Assembly: GCF_000719115.1 (NCBI RefSeq) | Contig: NZ_JOEA01000026.1 | Coordinates: 31,353-95,352 of the forward strand | Reading direction: 5' to 3' | Length of the DNA stretch: 64,000 bases | DNA from: Lentzea albidocapillata | GTDB taxonomy: Bacteria > Actinomycetota > Actinomycetes > Mycobacteriales > Pseudonocardiaceae | Shown: positions 52,349 through 59,989 of the stretch, piece after piece | Position numbering within the stretch: the first letter of the stretch is position 1 | How the letters are laid out: the number at the start of each line of letters is the position of its first letter | Program-made: the position numbers and the translations under genes | The notes under the pieces: model-generated | The model's input: the letters and a program-made list of their open reading frames with translations, nothing else | Told to the model about the DNA's origin: nothing | Database searches by the model: none

Positions 52349-53602
52349 TCATTTATCAGGTAGGTCGAGATACTTTTTCGCTAGGAAGAACTCTGGGTTG
52401 TGCCGTAGCTCAAGTGCTGTCAAATAACCCCGATCAAGTATCTCGCGAACCAAATTGCGGATCTCCTCCTCGTCGTCGAGGAGGATTGATCGGTGAATCT
52501 GATATGAAGCTTCGGAAGTCCATTTCGCTACCCGTACATCTTCTCGCTGCGCGTCATCAATTCCGTCGGTGGTCAACAATGCATACCATCGAGCAACATC
52601 GGTTATATCGACCTCATTGCTGAGGGTCCCGGACTCTGGGCAGATCGCGCGCGCTATTGCAAATTGGCCTCGACTCATTTGCTCAAATTGTTCATGAGCC
52701 AGCCATGTTCTTGCTGTCTTCCAGTTTGGATGGCTATTTTCGCTCTTGGCAAGATGGGAGTCGCCAAATCCTATGGTCAGCCTTGAAGCAACAGTGAGAG
52801 TGCAGGAAACAAACCGAGTCACCTCCAGGGGATCTAGGGTAAGCACCGTGTGGTCTGAGGGAATTGTGTATCCGCAGTAGGATGCTTTCTCTCTTAGTTT
52901 GGAATCGATGGAACCGCCTCTGTGGATTATGCAGTTCCTCTGATGAGACATCCAAACGACACTGAGCCACTCTCTCGGCCAGTCAGACGTCCTCTTGGGT
53001 AGCTTAATGCCGCAGTGGCTTGCAAGAGAGGAAAGCCAGCCTTCCACTGGGCCTCGGGCTATTTCGACTGCCTGCTTCTCCGCAATTGCCGCGACAGCGC
53101 CTTGCGTCGACGGGAGCGAGAGAACGGTTTCAAGATCAATCGTTGGGTTGCCTGGAATGGCGCGCGGATGAAGCTCAAACAAGCTTCTTAGTAGTTCCGT
53201 GCAAAGGACTTCCAGTGCCGACGTTATGGACATCATCGCCGCATCGGTGGCGTAGCGGTCGCGGTCGACGTCCGATCGAAACTTCATCATCCCGTTCGCG
53301 ACTAGGCGCACAACTGATTGAACGTCATCATCTTCATCGGAGAAGTCAATTGTCTCGATATGACCGGTTTTTCCTTGTCGGCCAGCCTCTATCACACGTT
53401 CAATCATTGCCGTGTAAGTGTCGATGAAGGCGCTTACTTTTTCGTGTTTCTCGGGGGCTACGTCGCGGAACACGTTTATGAGGTGGTCGTCAAAGGTCGT
53501 GCTTGTACGTGACTCGGCCGCGCAAGTGGCTATTGCCATCTCTGCGGTGGCGCAAAGGCGCCCAAATGCCCCCCAAATCCGGGCGGCAAAGAATTGGTCC
53601 AT
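52349..53602 (-). CDS. HEPN-motif protein, candidate RNase or abortive-infection protein
   Basis: This 417-residue protein is helical for its first 290 residues. Near residue 222 it carries R222-N-C-I-I-H227 (WMSHQRNCIIHRGGSID), an RNxxxH motif of the HEPN superfamily with the usual following glycines. HEPN proteins are often metal-free RNases in toxin-antitoxin, Abi and CRISPR systems. The C-terminal 120 residues (TWLAHEQFEQMSRGQFAIARAICPES, DITDVARWYALLTTDG) resemble no domain I know. The gene is on its own strand and has low GC. Defence is plausible but not shown. It is the best candidate for a new system in the cargo. Confidence 0.65.
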   Translation of the reverse strand: MDQFFAARIWGAFGRLCATAEMAIATCAAESRTSTTFDDHLINVFRDVAPEKHEKVSAFIDTYTAMIERVIEAGRQGKTGHIETIDFSDEDDDVQSVVRLVANGMMKFRSDVDRDRYATDAAMMSITSALEVLCTELLRSLFELHPRAIPGNPTIDLETVLSLPSTQGAVAAIAEKQAVEIARGPVEGWLSSLASHCGIKLPKRTSDWPREWLSVVWMSHQRNCIIHRGGSIDSKLREKASYCGYTIPSDHTVLTLDPLEVTRFVSCTLTVASRLTIGFGDSHLAKSENSHPNWKTARTWLAHEQFEQMSRGQFAIARAICPESGTLSNEVDITDVARWYALLTTDGIDDAQREDVRVAKWTSEASYQIHRSILLDDEEEIRNLVREILDRGYLTALELRHNPEFFLAKKYLDLPDK

Positions 53603-53723
53603 AGCGGGCCATCATAGCGTCGACTGCGGCGCAGTCAAAATGATTTCGCCGAGATTGCAATACGTGGAGAGTGTGCGGTAAGGGTCCGGTGAGCGCGCAA
53701 CATCGGACCCTTGCCGCCTGCAT

Positions 53724-54140
53724 CTATTTCTTCAAGGTCGAATCGAGATAGTCTTGTACTGGTGCGAAGAACGGGTACGGGACGTAGGTGGTCAGCTCGT
53801 CGTGCTTGACCCATGCGAGGGAGTCAAGTTCTTCATCGTCGACGACGCTGGCTTCACCCCCGACAGAGTCAAACGCGACATAAATCATCGTTCGACCCGT
53901 GTTGGGATGGACTCGTTCACCGAGCTTTTTGCCATCGGCGACTGTGATCCCGGTTTCCTCGTTCGCTTCGCGGGCAGCTGCGTTCTCCGGAGACTCGCCA
54001 GCTTCGACTTCACCAGCGGGAAACTGCCAGGAAAGACTGCCTTCTTTGACTCGACGCCGGACGAGCAGTACGGCGCCATCCTGAATGATCACGGCGGCCG
54101 CAATCGGTGGCCGCTGATCGTCAGGTGCCTTTTCACTCAC
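53724..54140 (-). CDS. NUDIX hydrolase of the mobile element, canonical box
   Basis: The start at GTG 54,140 after CTGGAGG overlaps the previous stop by 8 bp; the longer frame to 54,161 lacks support. The 138-residue protein has a full Nudix box, GEVEAGESPENAAAREANEETGI. The tandem partner upstream has an HTH and a degenerate box. In pSAM2 the Pif protein, which blocks transfer into cells already holding the element, carries a Nudix motif. This gene is a likely counterpart. The substrate is unknown. Confidence 0.8.
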   Translation of the reverse strand: MSEKAPDDQRPPIAAAVIIQDGAVLLVRRRVKEGSLSWQFPAGEVEAGESPENAAAREANEETGITVADGKKLGERVHPNTGRTMIYVAFDSVGGEASVVDDEELDSLAWVKHDELTTYVPYPFFAPVQDYLDSTLKK

Positions 54141-54801
54141 TGTTTCGTACCTCCAGGGCATCCATTATCGGAGGAAAGATGGTCTCTGCGGGGATGAACC
54201 GGGTGAGTCGGTCGCTTGGTGTCCAAATCACGCTGACGTTCTCCACGACGTCCATGTTCTGTGCCTCTCCACCTAGGTACTCGCAGAGAAGGTACTCACA
54301 GTACACCTGAGTGATTGGGTGCAACCGGCTGCCGAGGTGCCGTGTCACGCGGCAATGAACGCCGGTTTCGGAAAGTGTTTCGCGGATAGCTGTGGTCTCG
54401 GCTGATGCACGAGGCTTGATCATTCCTGCGGGGAACTGCCAGGAACTAGAGCCGTTGTCTTCACGGCGCTGGACCATCAGCACATTTCCGTCACTCACGA
54501 CCACTGCGATCGCGACGCGCAGAGCGTGGCCACTGTCCGATGTGGCTGGTGGCTGCTCTGGAGGTTCCTGTGGTGTTAGCTCCACTGCGAACCGCGCTCG
54601 TACTGCGGCCGATGCTCGCTCAAGCACGCGGTCTAGGAGTTGCTGTGTCTCGTGACGTGGTTGGCTGTTGGGCTCCGCGTGCCACTTCGCGACTGTGCGC
54701 GGAGAGATGCCGAGTGTGGCGGCGAAGGTCTCGTTGGACTCACGTAGTGCGCGCTGGAGTGCGGTCGCTGTGCGGCCGGTCCAGTCGTGCACCAGATCCA
54801 C
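54133..54801 (-). CDS. HTH-NUDIX fusion, Pif-like
   Basis: This 222-residue protein joins an N-terminal XRE-like HTH (TFAATLGISPRTVAKWHAEPNSQPRHETQQLLDRVLERA) to a Nudix domain. The box reads GMIKPRASAETTAIRETLSETGV: the Glu after G-x5 is Ala and the first Glu of the EE pair is Ser. Catalysis is probably lost, so it could be a nucleotide-responsive regulator. It overlaps the canonical NUDIX gene downstream. Such pairs are typical of actinomycete integrative elements. Confidence 0.78.
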   Translation of the reverse strand: MDLVHDWTGRTATALQRALRESNETFAATLGISPRTVAKWHAEPNSQPRHETQQLLDRVLERASAAVRARFAVELTPQEPPEQPPATSDSGHALRVAIAVVVSDGNVLMVQRREDNGSSSWQFPAGMIKPRASAETTAIRETLSETGVHCRVTRHLGSRLHPITQVYCEYLLCEYLGGEAQNMDVVENVSVIWTPSDRLTRFIPAETIFPPIMDALEVRNSE

Positions 54802-54948
54802 GGCTTACACCGCCACTCGCTGGCGAAATGCAGTGGAGTTGCATGGATCTTGCAGTGGTTTTGCATGGGACCTGCATGGTTTGTGCGCGGTTTCCGGCGT
54901 TGACTCATCGGCATGAGAAACAGCCATTCGAACCCCTCACCCCCAGAG

Positions 54949-55362
54949 TTATTTGCGATCGGCCTCAAGGCTTCCGGCAATCTTTTCGACGCTCTCGCTG
55001 ATCTGTCGAACCTGATCGGTCAGAGCATCGATTCCGCCGAGTCTGGCGACGATTTCGCGCAACTGATGCTCGATCACGGCCAGTCGGCCGAGAACGTCAT
55101 CGTCGCGGGCTGCAGGTTCTCCGACCTGCGGCGGGATACGACCGCCGAGTATTGCCTGCAAGTGGTTGGGGTGCCAGTCCAGGGCAACCGAGAGCGCTTC
55201 GAGCGTTCGTTCGCTTCGCCGGCGCTGAACGGTGTTGTTCTGGAGTTCGCCAACGATCGCCTTCGACACCTGCGAGCGCTCCGTGAGTTCTCGCTGATTG
55301 ATGTCGAGTTCGGTCATGCGCTGGTTGATCGCCCTTGCGACCGCACTCCAGTCGTCCGCCAC
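54949..55362 (-). CDS. XRE-family repressor of the element
   Basis: The start at GTG 55,362 after GGAGG gives 137 residues. The HTH is AINQRMTELDINQRELTERSQVSKAIVGELQNN. The C-terminal part (DDVLGRLAVIEHQLREIVARLGGIDALTDQVRQISESVEKIAG) is a coiled-coil for dimerisation. It is divergent from the excisionase-like gene, and a palindrome with a repeated half-site lies between. It probably keeps the transfer genes silent. Confidence 0.8.
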   Translation of the reverse strand: MADDWSAVARAINQRMTELDINQRELTERSQVSKAIVGELQNNTVQRRRSERTLEALSVALDWHPNHLQAILGGRIPPQVGEPAARDDDVLGRLAVIEHQLREIVARLGGIDALTDQVRQISESVEKIAGSLEADRK

Positions 55363-55467
55363 GTATTCCTCCGTGCTCCGCCTCGCTGTCGAGCGTAGCG
55401 CGGAGGCAATTCCGCGGTCCGCATAACGACAGCGTGGCTGCGGTTTTGGCTCCCTTTGCATCTGGAT

Positions 55468-55505
55468 GGGATGAAATCATCCCGAGTTATTGGTCGAAAT
55501 CATCC
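55468..55505. promoter_or_regulatory. Operator of the element's XRE repressor
   Basis: GGGATGAAATCATCCC (55,468-55,483) is a perfect 16-bp palindrome. Its right half, GAAATCATCC, is repeated at 55,496-55,505, 23 bp downstream. The sites lie in the 169-bp divergent region before the excisionase-like gene. Confidence 0.65.
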
Positions 55506-55531
55506 AGTCTTGCTTAGAAGGGCCCAATCCA

Positions 55532-55810
55532 ATGAACGAGAAAATCGAGAACGCCCGTCCGGCGTTCTACACAGTCAGAGAGGCCGCCCGGATTCTGCGG
55601 GTTGCGCCTTCCACTCTCTACCGAGTGATCAGGGAAGGCGACTTCCCTGCGGTTCAGCTCCGCACGCGCTACGTCGTGCCTGCTGTTGCGCTTGAACAGC
55701 TGCTCACCGAAGCGACAGAGACCGGTGGCCTGGTCGACCCCTCGCGGATTGCGGCGGAGCGTCGCGCGGCCCGTGAGTTCGAGCAGAAGTCCGGGGGTGC
55801 GTGGCGATGA
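55532..55810 (+). CDS. Excisionase-family HTH protein
   Basis: The start at ATG 55,532 gives 92 residues. The HTH_17/MerR-like motif is FYTVREAARILRVAPSTLYRVIREGDFPAVQLRTRYVVPAVALEQLL. It could act as excisionase or as an activator of the transfer operon. It begins a tightly packed plus-strand operon that runs to traB; the next gene starts within its stop (ATGA). Confidence 0.82.
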   Translation: MNEKIENARPAFYTVREAARILRVAPSTLYRVIREGDFPAVQLRTRYVVPAVALEQLLTEATETGGLVDPSRIAAERRAAREFEQKSGGAWR

Positions 55811-56163
55811 CGACCCCGGAGAGCTACTACGAGGTGATCGCGGCCGAGCTCGACCGCTACGCCAAGGTCCCTGATGACGTGCTGATGGAGATCGTCACTC
55901 GTGACGGCACGTGCATGTGGTTGTGGGCCAAAGAGGACGGCCCGGAGTGGCAGGGCGAGGAGATCACGGATCGGGAGTTGGCGGCTCGCCTGTGCGAGTC
56001 GTGTCCGGTGCGGCGGCTCTGCCTTGAGTGGGAGCTGCGTCTTGCGGGTGAGCATCAGTTCGGCGTGTGCGGCGGACTGACCGGAGAGGACCGGCGCGCG
56101 CTGTACCTCGTATGGCGTGCCCGCCGTGACCGGATGAACGAGGACCAGGACGGAGGGCAGTAA
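55807..56163 (+). CDS. WhiB-like protein carried by the element
   Basis: The start at ATG 55,807 overlaps the previous stop and gives 118 residues. Four cysteines have WhiB spacing: one in RDGTCMWLW, then LCESCPVRRLC (CxxCxxxxxC). The helix-turn segment GVCGGLTGEDRRAL follows. WhiB proteins hold a 4Fe-4S cluster and regulate transcription with sigma factors. A copy inside a transfer operon suggests that it ties transfer genes to host physiology, which is inference. Confidence 0.8.
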   Translation: MTTPESYYEVIAAELDRYAKVPDDVLMEIVTRDGTCMWLWAKEDGPEWQGEEITDRELAARLCESCPVRRLCLEWELRLAGEHQFGVCGGLTGEDRRALYLVWRARRDRMNEDQDGGQ

Positions 56164-56165
56164 TC

Positions 56166-56495
56166 GTGACGATTAACGTGACGCCAACGCAACTGCTCGC
56201 CGCTCTGGGCGTGGTGCTGCTGGTGCTGTGGGTCTGGCAGGCGAGTTCCCGCCGGGCGAAGGCCGTCGCCGACACGGCCCGCAAGGGAGGCCGTCTGCTC
56301 TCGCTGACCGGGCGGGTGCTGATGATGGCTGCAGTCATCGTCAGTGTGCAGTGGGTGGTGATCACGCATCGGAGTGACACGGTGTTGTTGCTCGTGGTGC
56401 TGGGCCTGCCCGCACTGTTCGCCGCGTACACGCTGACCCGTGCTCTGACGATCACGGGGTGGGACGACTCGCCCCGCCGGGGTGGTCGGCGATGA
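56166..56495 (+). CDS. Small membrane protein of the transfer operon
   Basis: This 109-residue protein starts at GTG 56,166, 2 bp after the previous stop. It has three hydrophobic segments (LLAALGVVLLVLWVWQA, VLMMAAVIVSVQWVVI and TVLLLVVLGLPALFAAYTL). Comparable short membrane proteins (Spd-like) aid spread of actinomycete elements through mycelium. Its stop overlaps the next ATG. Confidence 0.7.
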   Translation: MTINVTPTQLLAALGVVLLVLWVWQASSRRAKAVADTARKGGRLLSLTGRVLMMAAVIVSVQWVVITHRSDTVLLLVVLGLPALFAAYTLTRALTITGWDDSPRRGGRR

Positions 56496-57337
56496 ACACG
56501 CTCACGAGGGTGAAGGAAGGGGTGGCCGCCTTCGGGTGGCCACCCGCCGCCCCGGCAGCCGCGCGGCTCGCCGCCGACGCGGCGGAAGCGGCCGAGCTGC
56601 GCGCGTACGCCACGCATCCGGACGTGGTGGCCCTGCGAGTCGAGCGCGTCCGGACGGAAGTGGACCGGTTGTGCTGGGCGGGGATCGTGCTCGGTCTCGG
56701 GTTCACCATGACCAACGTGCAGTCGTTTGCGGCAGCGGGCACGCCGGCGTGGTCGTTGCCGTGGCTGGCGGCGTGGCTGCTTGATCCCACGGTCTCGCTG
56801 GTGCTGCTGGCGATCCTGCGAGCCGAGCAGGTGACCGCTCGGTATCAGGTGCGCACGGGTGTGTGGACGCGGCGGGCGAAGTGGTTCACGCTCGCGGCCA
56901 CCTACGTCATGAACACCTGGCACTCGTGGGCGGCCGGTTCGGTCTCGGGTGTGGTGCTGCACTCGGTTCCGCCGCTGGTGGTGTTCGTCGCCGCCGAGGC
57001 TGTCACGGACTTGCGGGACAAGCTCACCGAAGCGGTCACGGCCGCGTTCACGGAGGCGCAGCGACGTACGGCACCGGTCACCGCGGATTTGCCCGAGGAG
57101 ACCACTACCGAGTCTGCGAAACCCAAGCGACGCAACAGGAAACGCTCTGGGCAGCGGGTGACGTTCTCCGACTACATGGCGGTTGCGCGTGAAGCGTGGA
57201 CACCTGGTGTCGTCGTGAGTCCTGTGTGGGTCCGTGAGGTCACCACGTGCTCGCGTGGCCTGTCGTCTCGGCTCGCCGCAACGCTCGCGGCCGAACTGAA
57301 CGCCGCAAACGCATCGGACGGAGGTGACCCACGATGA
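56492..57337 (+). CDS. DUF2637-like membrane protein, possible Spd function
   Basis: The start at ATG 56,492 gives 281 residues. Four membrane helices span about residues 60-185 (LCWAGIVLGLGFTMTNV, WLAAWLLDPTVSLVLLAIL, WFTLAATYVMNTWHSW and VVLHSVPPLVVFVAAEAV). The C-terminal tail is basic (PKRRNRKRSGQRVTFS). DUF2637-type proteins occur in integrative elements just before the FtsK-like gene. It overlaps traB by 4 bp (ATGA). Confidence 0.75.
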   Translation: MNTLTRVKEGVAAFGWPPAAPAAARLAADAAEAAELRAYATHPDVVALRVERVRTEVDRLCWAGIVLGLGFTMTNVQSFAAAGTPAWSLPWLAAWLLDPTVSLVLLAILRAEQVTARYQVRTGVWTRRAKWFTLAATYVMNTWHSWAAGSVSGVVLHSVPPLVVFVAAEAVTDLRDKLTEAVTAAFTEAQRRTAPVTADLPEETTTESAKPKRRNRKRSGQRVTFSDYMAVAREAWTPGVVVSPVWVREVTTCSRGLSSRLAATLAAELNAANASDGGDPR

Positions 57338-59502
57338 CGAACCCTGATGGAGAGCTGGTCGGCGTGGACGCCTCCCTGCGGGTGCGGGCGGTGCTCGAAG
57401 GCGAGTTCGTGAACGACGTCCCGCCGCCCGTGCGGACGCCGTGGCGTCGGCAGGCTGTGAACTGGTGGCGGTGTTCACCGCGTGTGCCGTTGTGGGCGAA
57501 GGATCGCGTTCACGCGGTGCAGGCCGTCAAGGATCTCGTGGTGGCCGTGCTGCGTTCACCGTTCCGGTTCATGGGCGCGGTCGTGCGTGGGCTCGTGGTC
57601 GCGGTCCGGTGGTGGCGTTCATGGGTGACCGTGCGGGACTACCGGGAGGCAGCCGAGCAGTCGGAGAAGCTCGCGGACAAGTTCACCGACATTCGGGAGC
57701 TGACGCTGTTCCGGTGGAAGGTCACCGGGGCGATCGTGCTCACGGTGGCGGTCGTGGTCGCGGTGCTCGATCTCGTGTACGGGCACCGGGTGTTCTGGAT
57801 CGCCGGCGTCGTGGTCGCCGTAGCACTGGCGATCCTCGGCAGGCGCAAGGACGGCAGTCCCGGACGTAAGGCGGTGCTTGCGGGTCCCCGCACGCTCACG
57901 TGGACGATGGACCCCCAGGTACTCGTGGACGCGTTCAGAGACGCCAAGCTCATCGGGAAGGACGAGACCCTGCGCCTGGTCGACCGGGCCACGCGCAGGG
58001 GTGAGGGATGGGCGATCACGGTCGATCTGCCCGCGACCCGTAAGGCGGCCGACGTCGTGAAGCATCGCGAAGCGCTGGCGTCCGCCCTGGCGGTGGATGA
58101 GATCCAGCTCAGCGTGGAGCGCGTACGCGGCAACGGCGGGCACGCCGGACGGGTGGCGATGTGGGTGGCCGATGAGGACCCCTACGCGAAGCCGCCCATC
58201 CGGACACCATTGCTCGGGGTGCACCGGTGGGACGCGTGGCGGCCCGTGCCGTTCGGCACCGACGCACGCGGACGCCGGATCGACCTGCCGTTGGTGTGGA
58301 CGTCGGTGCTCATTGGCGCAATCCCTAGGCAGGGCAAGACAATGGCCGAACGGCTCGCGGCCGCGGGCTTGATCTTGGACCCGCACACCAGGCTGTACGT
58401 GGCGGACTTCAAGAACGGCAAGGATTGGAAGGCTGCTGAGCAGGTGGCGCACCGGTTCATGTCCGGTGACGACAGCGAGCATGTCTTGGCGTTCCTGGAT
58501 TGGCTCGTGGAGCTGGTCGCCGATGTCCAGGGCCGCTACCGCCGGATGCAGGATCTCGATGACCTGACGTGTCCTGAGTCGAAGGTGACGCCGGACATGT
58601 CGCGTGATCCATCCCTGGACATGCCGATCACGGCCCTGGTCGTGGACGAGGTGCAGATTCCGTTGGAGGATCGTACTCCCGTTGAGGTGCAGGGGAAGAA
58701 GCTCACTGCTGGCGAGTACATCGGGGAGTTGCTGACCTGGTTGGCGAAGAAGGCGCCTGCGGCTGGTGTGATCTTGGTGTTGGCGACGCAGCGGCCCGAC
58801 AGCAAGACCATCCCGTCCAGTCTGCGGGCGGTGCTCGGCTCACGGTTCGCGTTGCGGGTGATGGATTGGCGCGACAGCAACATCATCCTGGGCGAGCAGA
58901 TGAACACGCGCGGGTACGACTCCAGTCGTCTGTTGCCCTCGCACAAGGGGGTGGGCATTCTGCGGCCGGACGGGGAGACCCAGGCGGGTGTGGATGTGCT
59001 GGCGCTGATCGTGCGGACGTTCTACATGCCCAACGAGGACTGGCGGGAGATCTGCCAACGTGGACGGGCGCTGCGTGAAGCGGAAGGCACGCTCACTGGG
59101 CACGCGGCCGGGCAGACAGCGCAACCGGTGCTCGATCACGCGTCGGTGGCGAAGGCAATCGGCAAAGGAACACCTGTACCCGCCGATACGGAACGCGTGG
59201 ACGAGATCGCGTTGCCTGAACCGCTGGCGTCCGTTGCGGACTATCTCGCCGATGGCCTCGCTAACGACGATGGCCGGGACTTCGTACCCACGGCTGAGTT
59301 GGTGGACGCGCTGGGAGTCGAGCCCAAGGGGTTCGGTCTCGACATGTCCGCATTCGGCTGCCGTCCGACCCGCGACCGGGTGCCCACCGAGGACGGGATG
59401 AAGCAGGTACGCGGTTACGCCATCGCGGACATCCGCGCGGCGATCGAGCGCGTCCGCGACGCTGCAGTGATCGAAGCGGAGATGATCGACGATGACCAAT
59501 GA
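57334..59502 (+). CDS. traB: FtsK/SpoIIIE-like DNA translocase TraB
   Basis: This 722-residue protein has two N-terminal membrane helices (near residues 131-175). The motor domain has Walker A GAIPRQGKT (about 328-336) and Walker B ALVVDEVQ (about 434-441), followed by LVLATQRPDSKTIPSSLRAVLGSRFALRV, an FtsK signature. A winged-helix tail (DFVPTAELVDALGVEPKGFGLDMSAFGCRPTRDR) could read DNA octamers, as FtsK gamma does. It moves double-stranded element DNA between hyphae. A cluster of GTGACGGG octamers lies at its 3' end, a likely recognition site. Confidence 0.87.
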   Translation: MTNPDGELVGVDASLRVRAVLEGEFVNDVPPPVRTPWRRQAVNWWRCSPRVPLWAKDRVHAVQAVKDLVVAVLRSPFRFMGAVVRGLVVAVRWWRSWVTVRDYREAAEQSEKLADKFTDIRELTLFRWKVTGAIVLTVAVVVAVLDLVYGHRVFWIAGVVVAVALAILGRRKDGSPGRKAVLAGPRTLTWTMDPQVLVDAFRDAKLIGKDETLRLVDRATRRGEGWAITVDLPATRKAADVVKHREALASALAVDEIQLSVERVRGNGGHAGRVAMWVADEDPYAKPPIRTPLLGVHRWDAWRPVPFGTDARGRRIDLPLVWTSVLIGAIPRQGKTMAERLAAAGLILDPHTRLYVADFKNGKDWKAAEQVAHRFMSGDDSEHVLAFLDWLVELVADVQGRYRRMQDLDDLTCPESKVTPDMSRDPSLDMPITALVVDEVQIPLEDRTPVEVQGKKLTAGEYIGELLTWLAKKAPAAGVILVLATQRPDSKTIPSSLRAVLGSRFALRVMDWRDSNIILGEQMNTRGYDSSRLLPSHKGVGILRPDGETQAGVDVLALIVRTFYMPNEDWREICQRGRALREAEGTLTGHAAGQTAQPVLDHASVAKAIGKGTPVPADTERVDEIALPEPLASVADYLADGLANDDGRDFVPTAELVDALGVEPKGFGLDMSAFGCRPTRDRVPTEDGMKQVRGYAIADIRAAIERVRDAAVIEAEMIDDDQ

Positions 59503-59626
59503 CCCGTCACAGACGGCCCTACGAGACGCGTCATCCGTCACACACCCCGTGACAGGTGCAGAACAGTGTTCACCAGCGGAAACAGGCCACCGTGACGGGT
59601 GTGACGGGTGACGGGTAACCCGTCAC
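59503..59626. repeat. GTGACGGG octamer cluster, candidate clt transfer locus
   Basis: Five exact copies lie at 59,503-59,510 (inverted), 59,592-59,599, 59,601-59,608, 59,608-59,615 and 59,619-59,626 (inverted). Two 7-of-8 matches lie at 59,534-59,541 and 59,546-59,553. In known mycelial transfer systems TraB binds 8-bp repeats in a clt next to its gene. No gene is apparent in 59,503-59,989 apart from this and the hairpins. Confidence 0.65.
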
Positions 59627-59641
59627 AACCATCTGAAAACG

Positions 59642-59682
59642 GGCGTGTGCCGCGCCCATGTGGCAGGGGCGCGGCACACGCC
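59642..59682 (+). terminator. Terminator of the traB operon
   Basis: GGCGTGTGCCGCGCCC pairs perfectly with 59,667-59,682 around a 9-nt loop. It follows traB and the octamer cluster. A second perfect palindrome (CCATTGCG-AA-CGCAATGG) lies at 59,705-59,722. Confidence 0.8.
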
Positions 59683-59989
59683 TAACCTGTCACCGCACGA
59701 TCGTCCATTGCGAACGCAATGGGCGGGCTAGTCAGTTGGGACAAGGCCGGTGTACGGCGTGCAGCGCCGCCCGGCCGACCGGCGCAGCGAAGCGGATGCC
59801 GGGAGTGCCGGGGTGGAAGGTGTTCGCCGTACGCGCGGGACGTGCCGCCAGCGGCGGCCTTGATCCTGTAGAGCCAAATTCGGCACTTAGATCGAGAGGT
59901 GGGAGAGGTGGCCTCTGCAGCTTCGCTATCCCTCGTAACGGTGGAGGCGCTCCTGCCGACATTATGTGGGAGTATGATGCCTCATTGTC

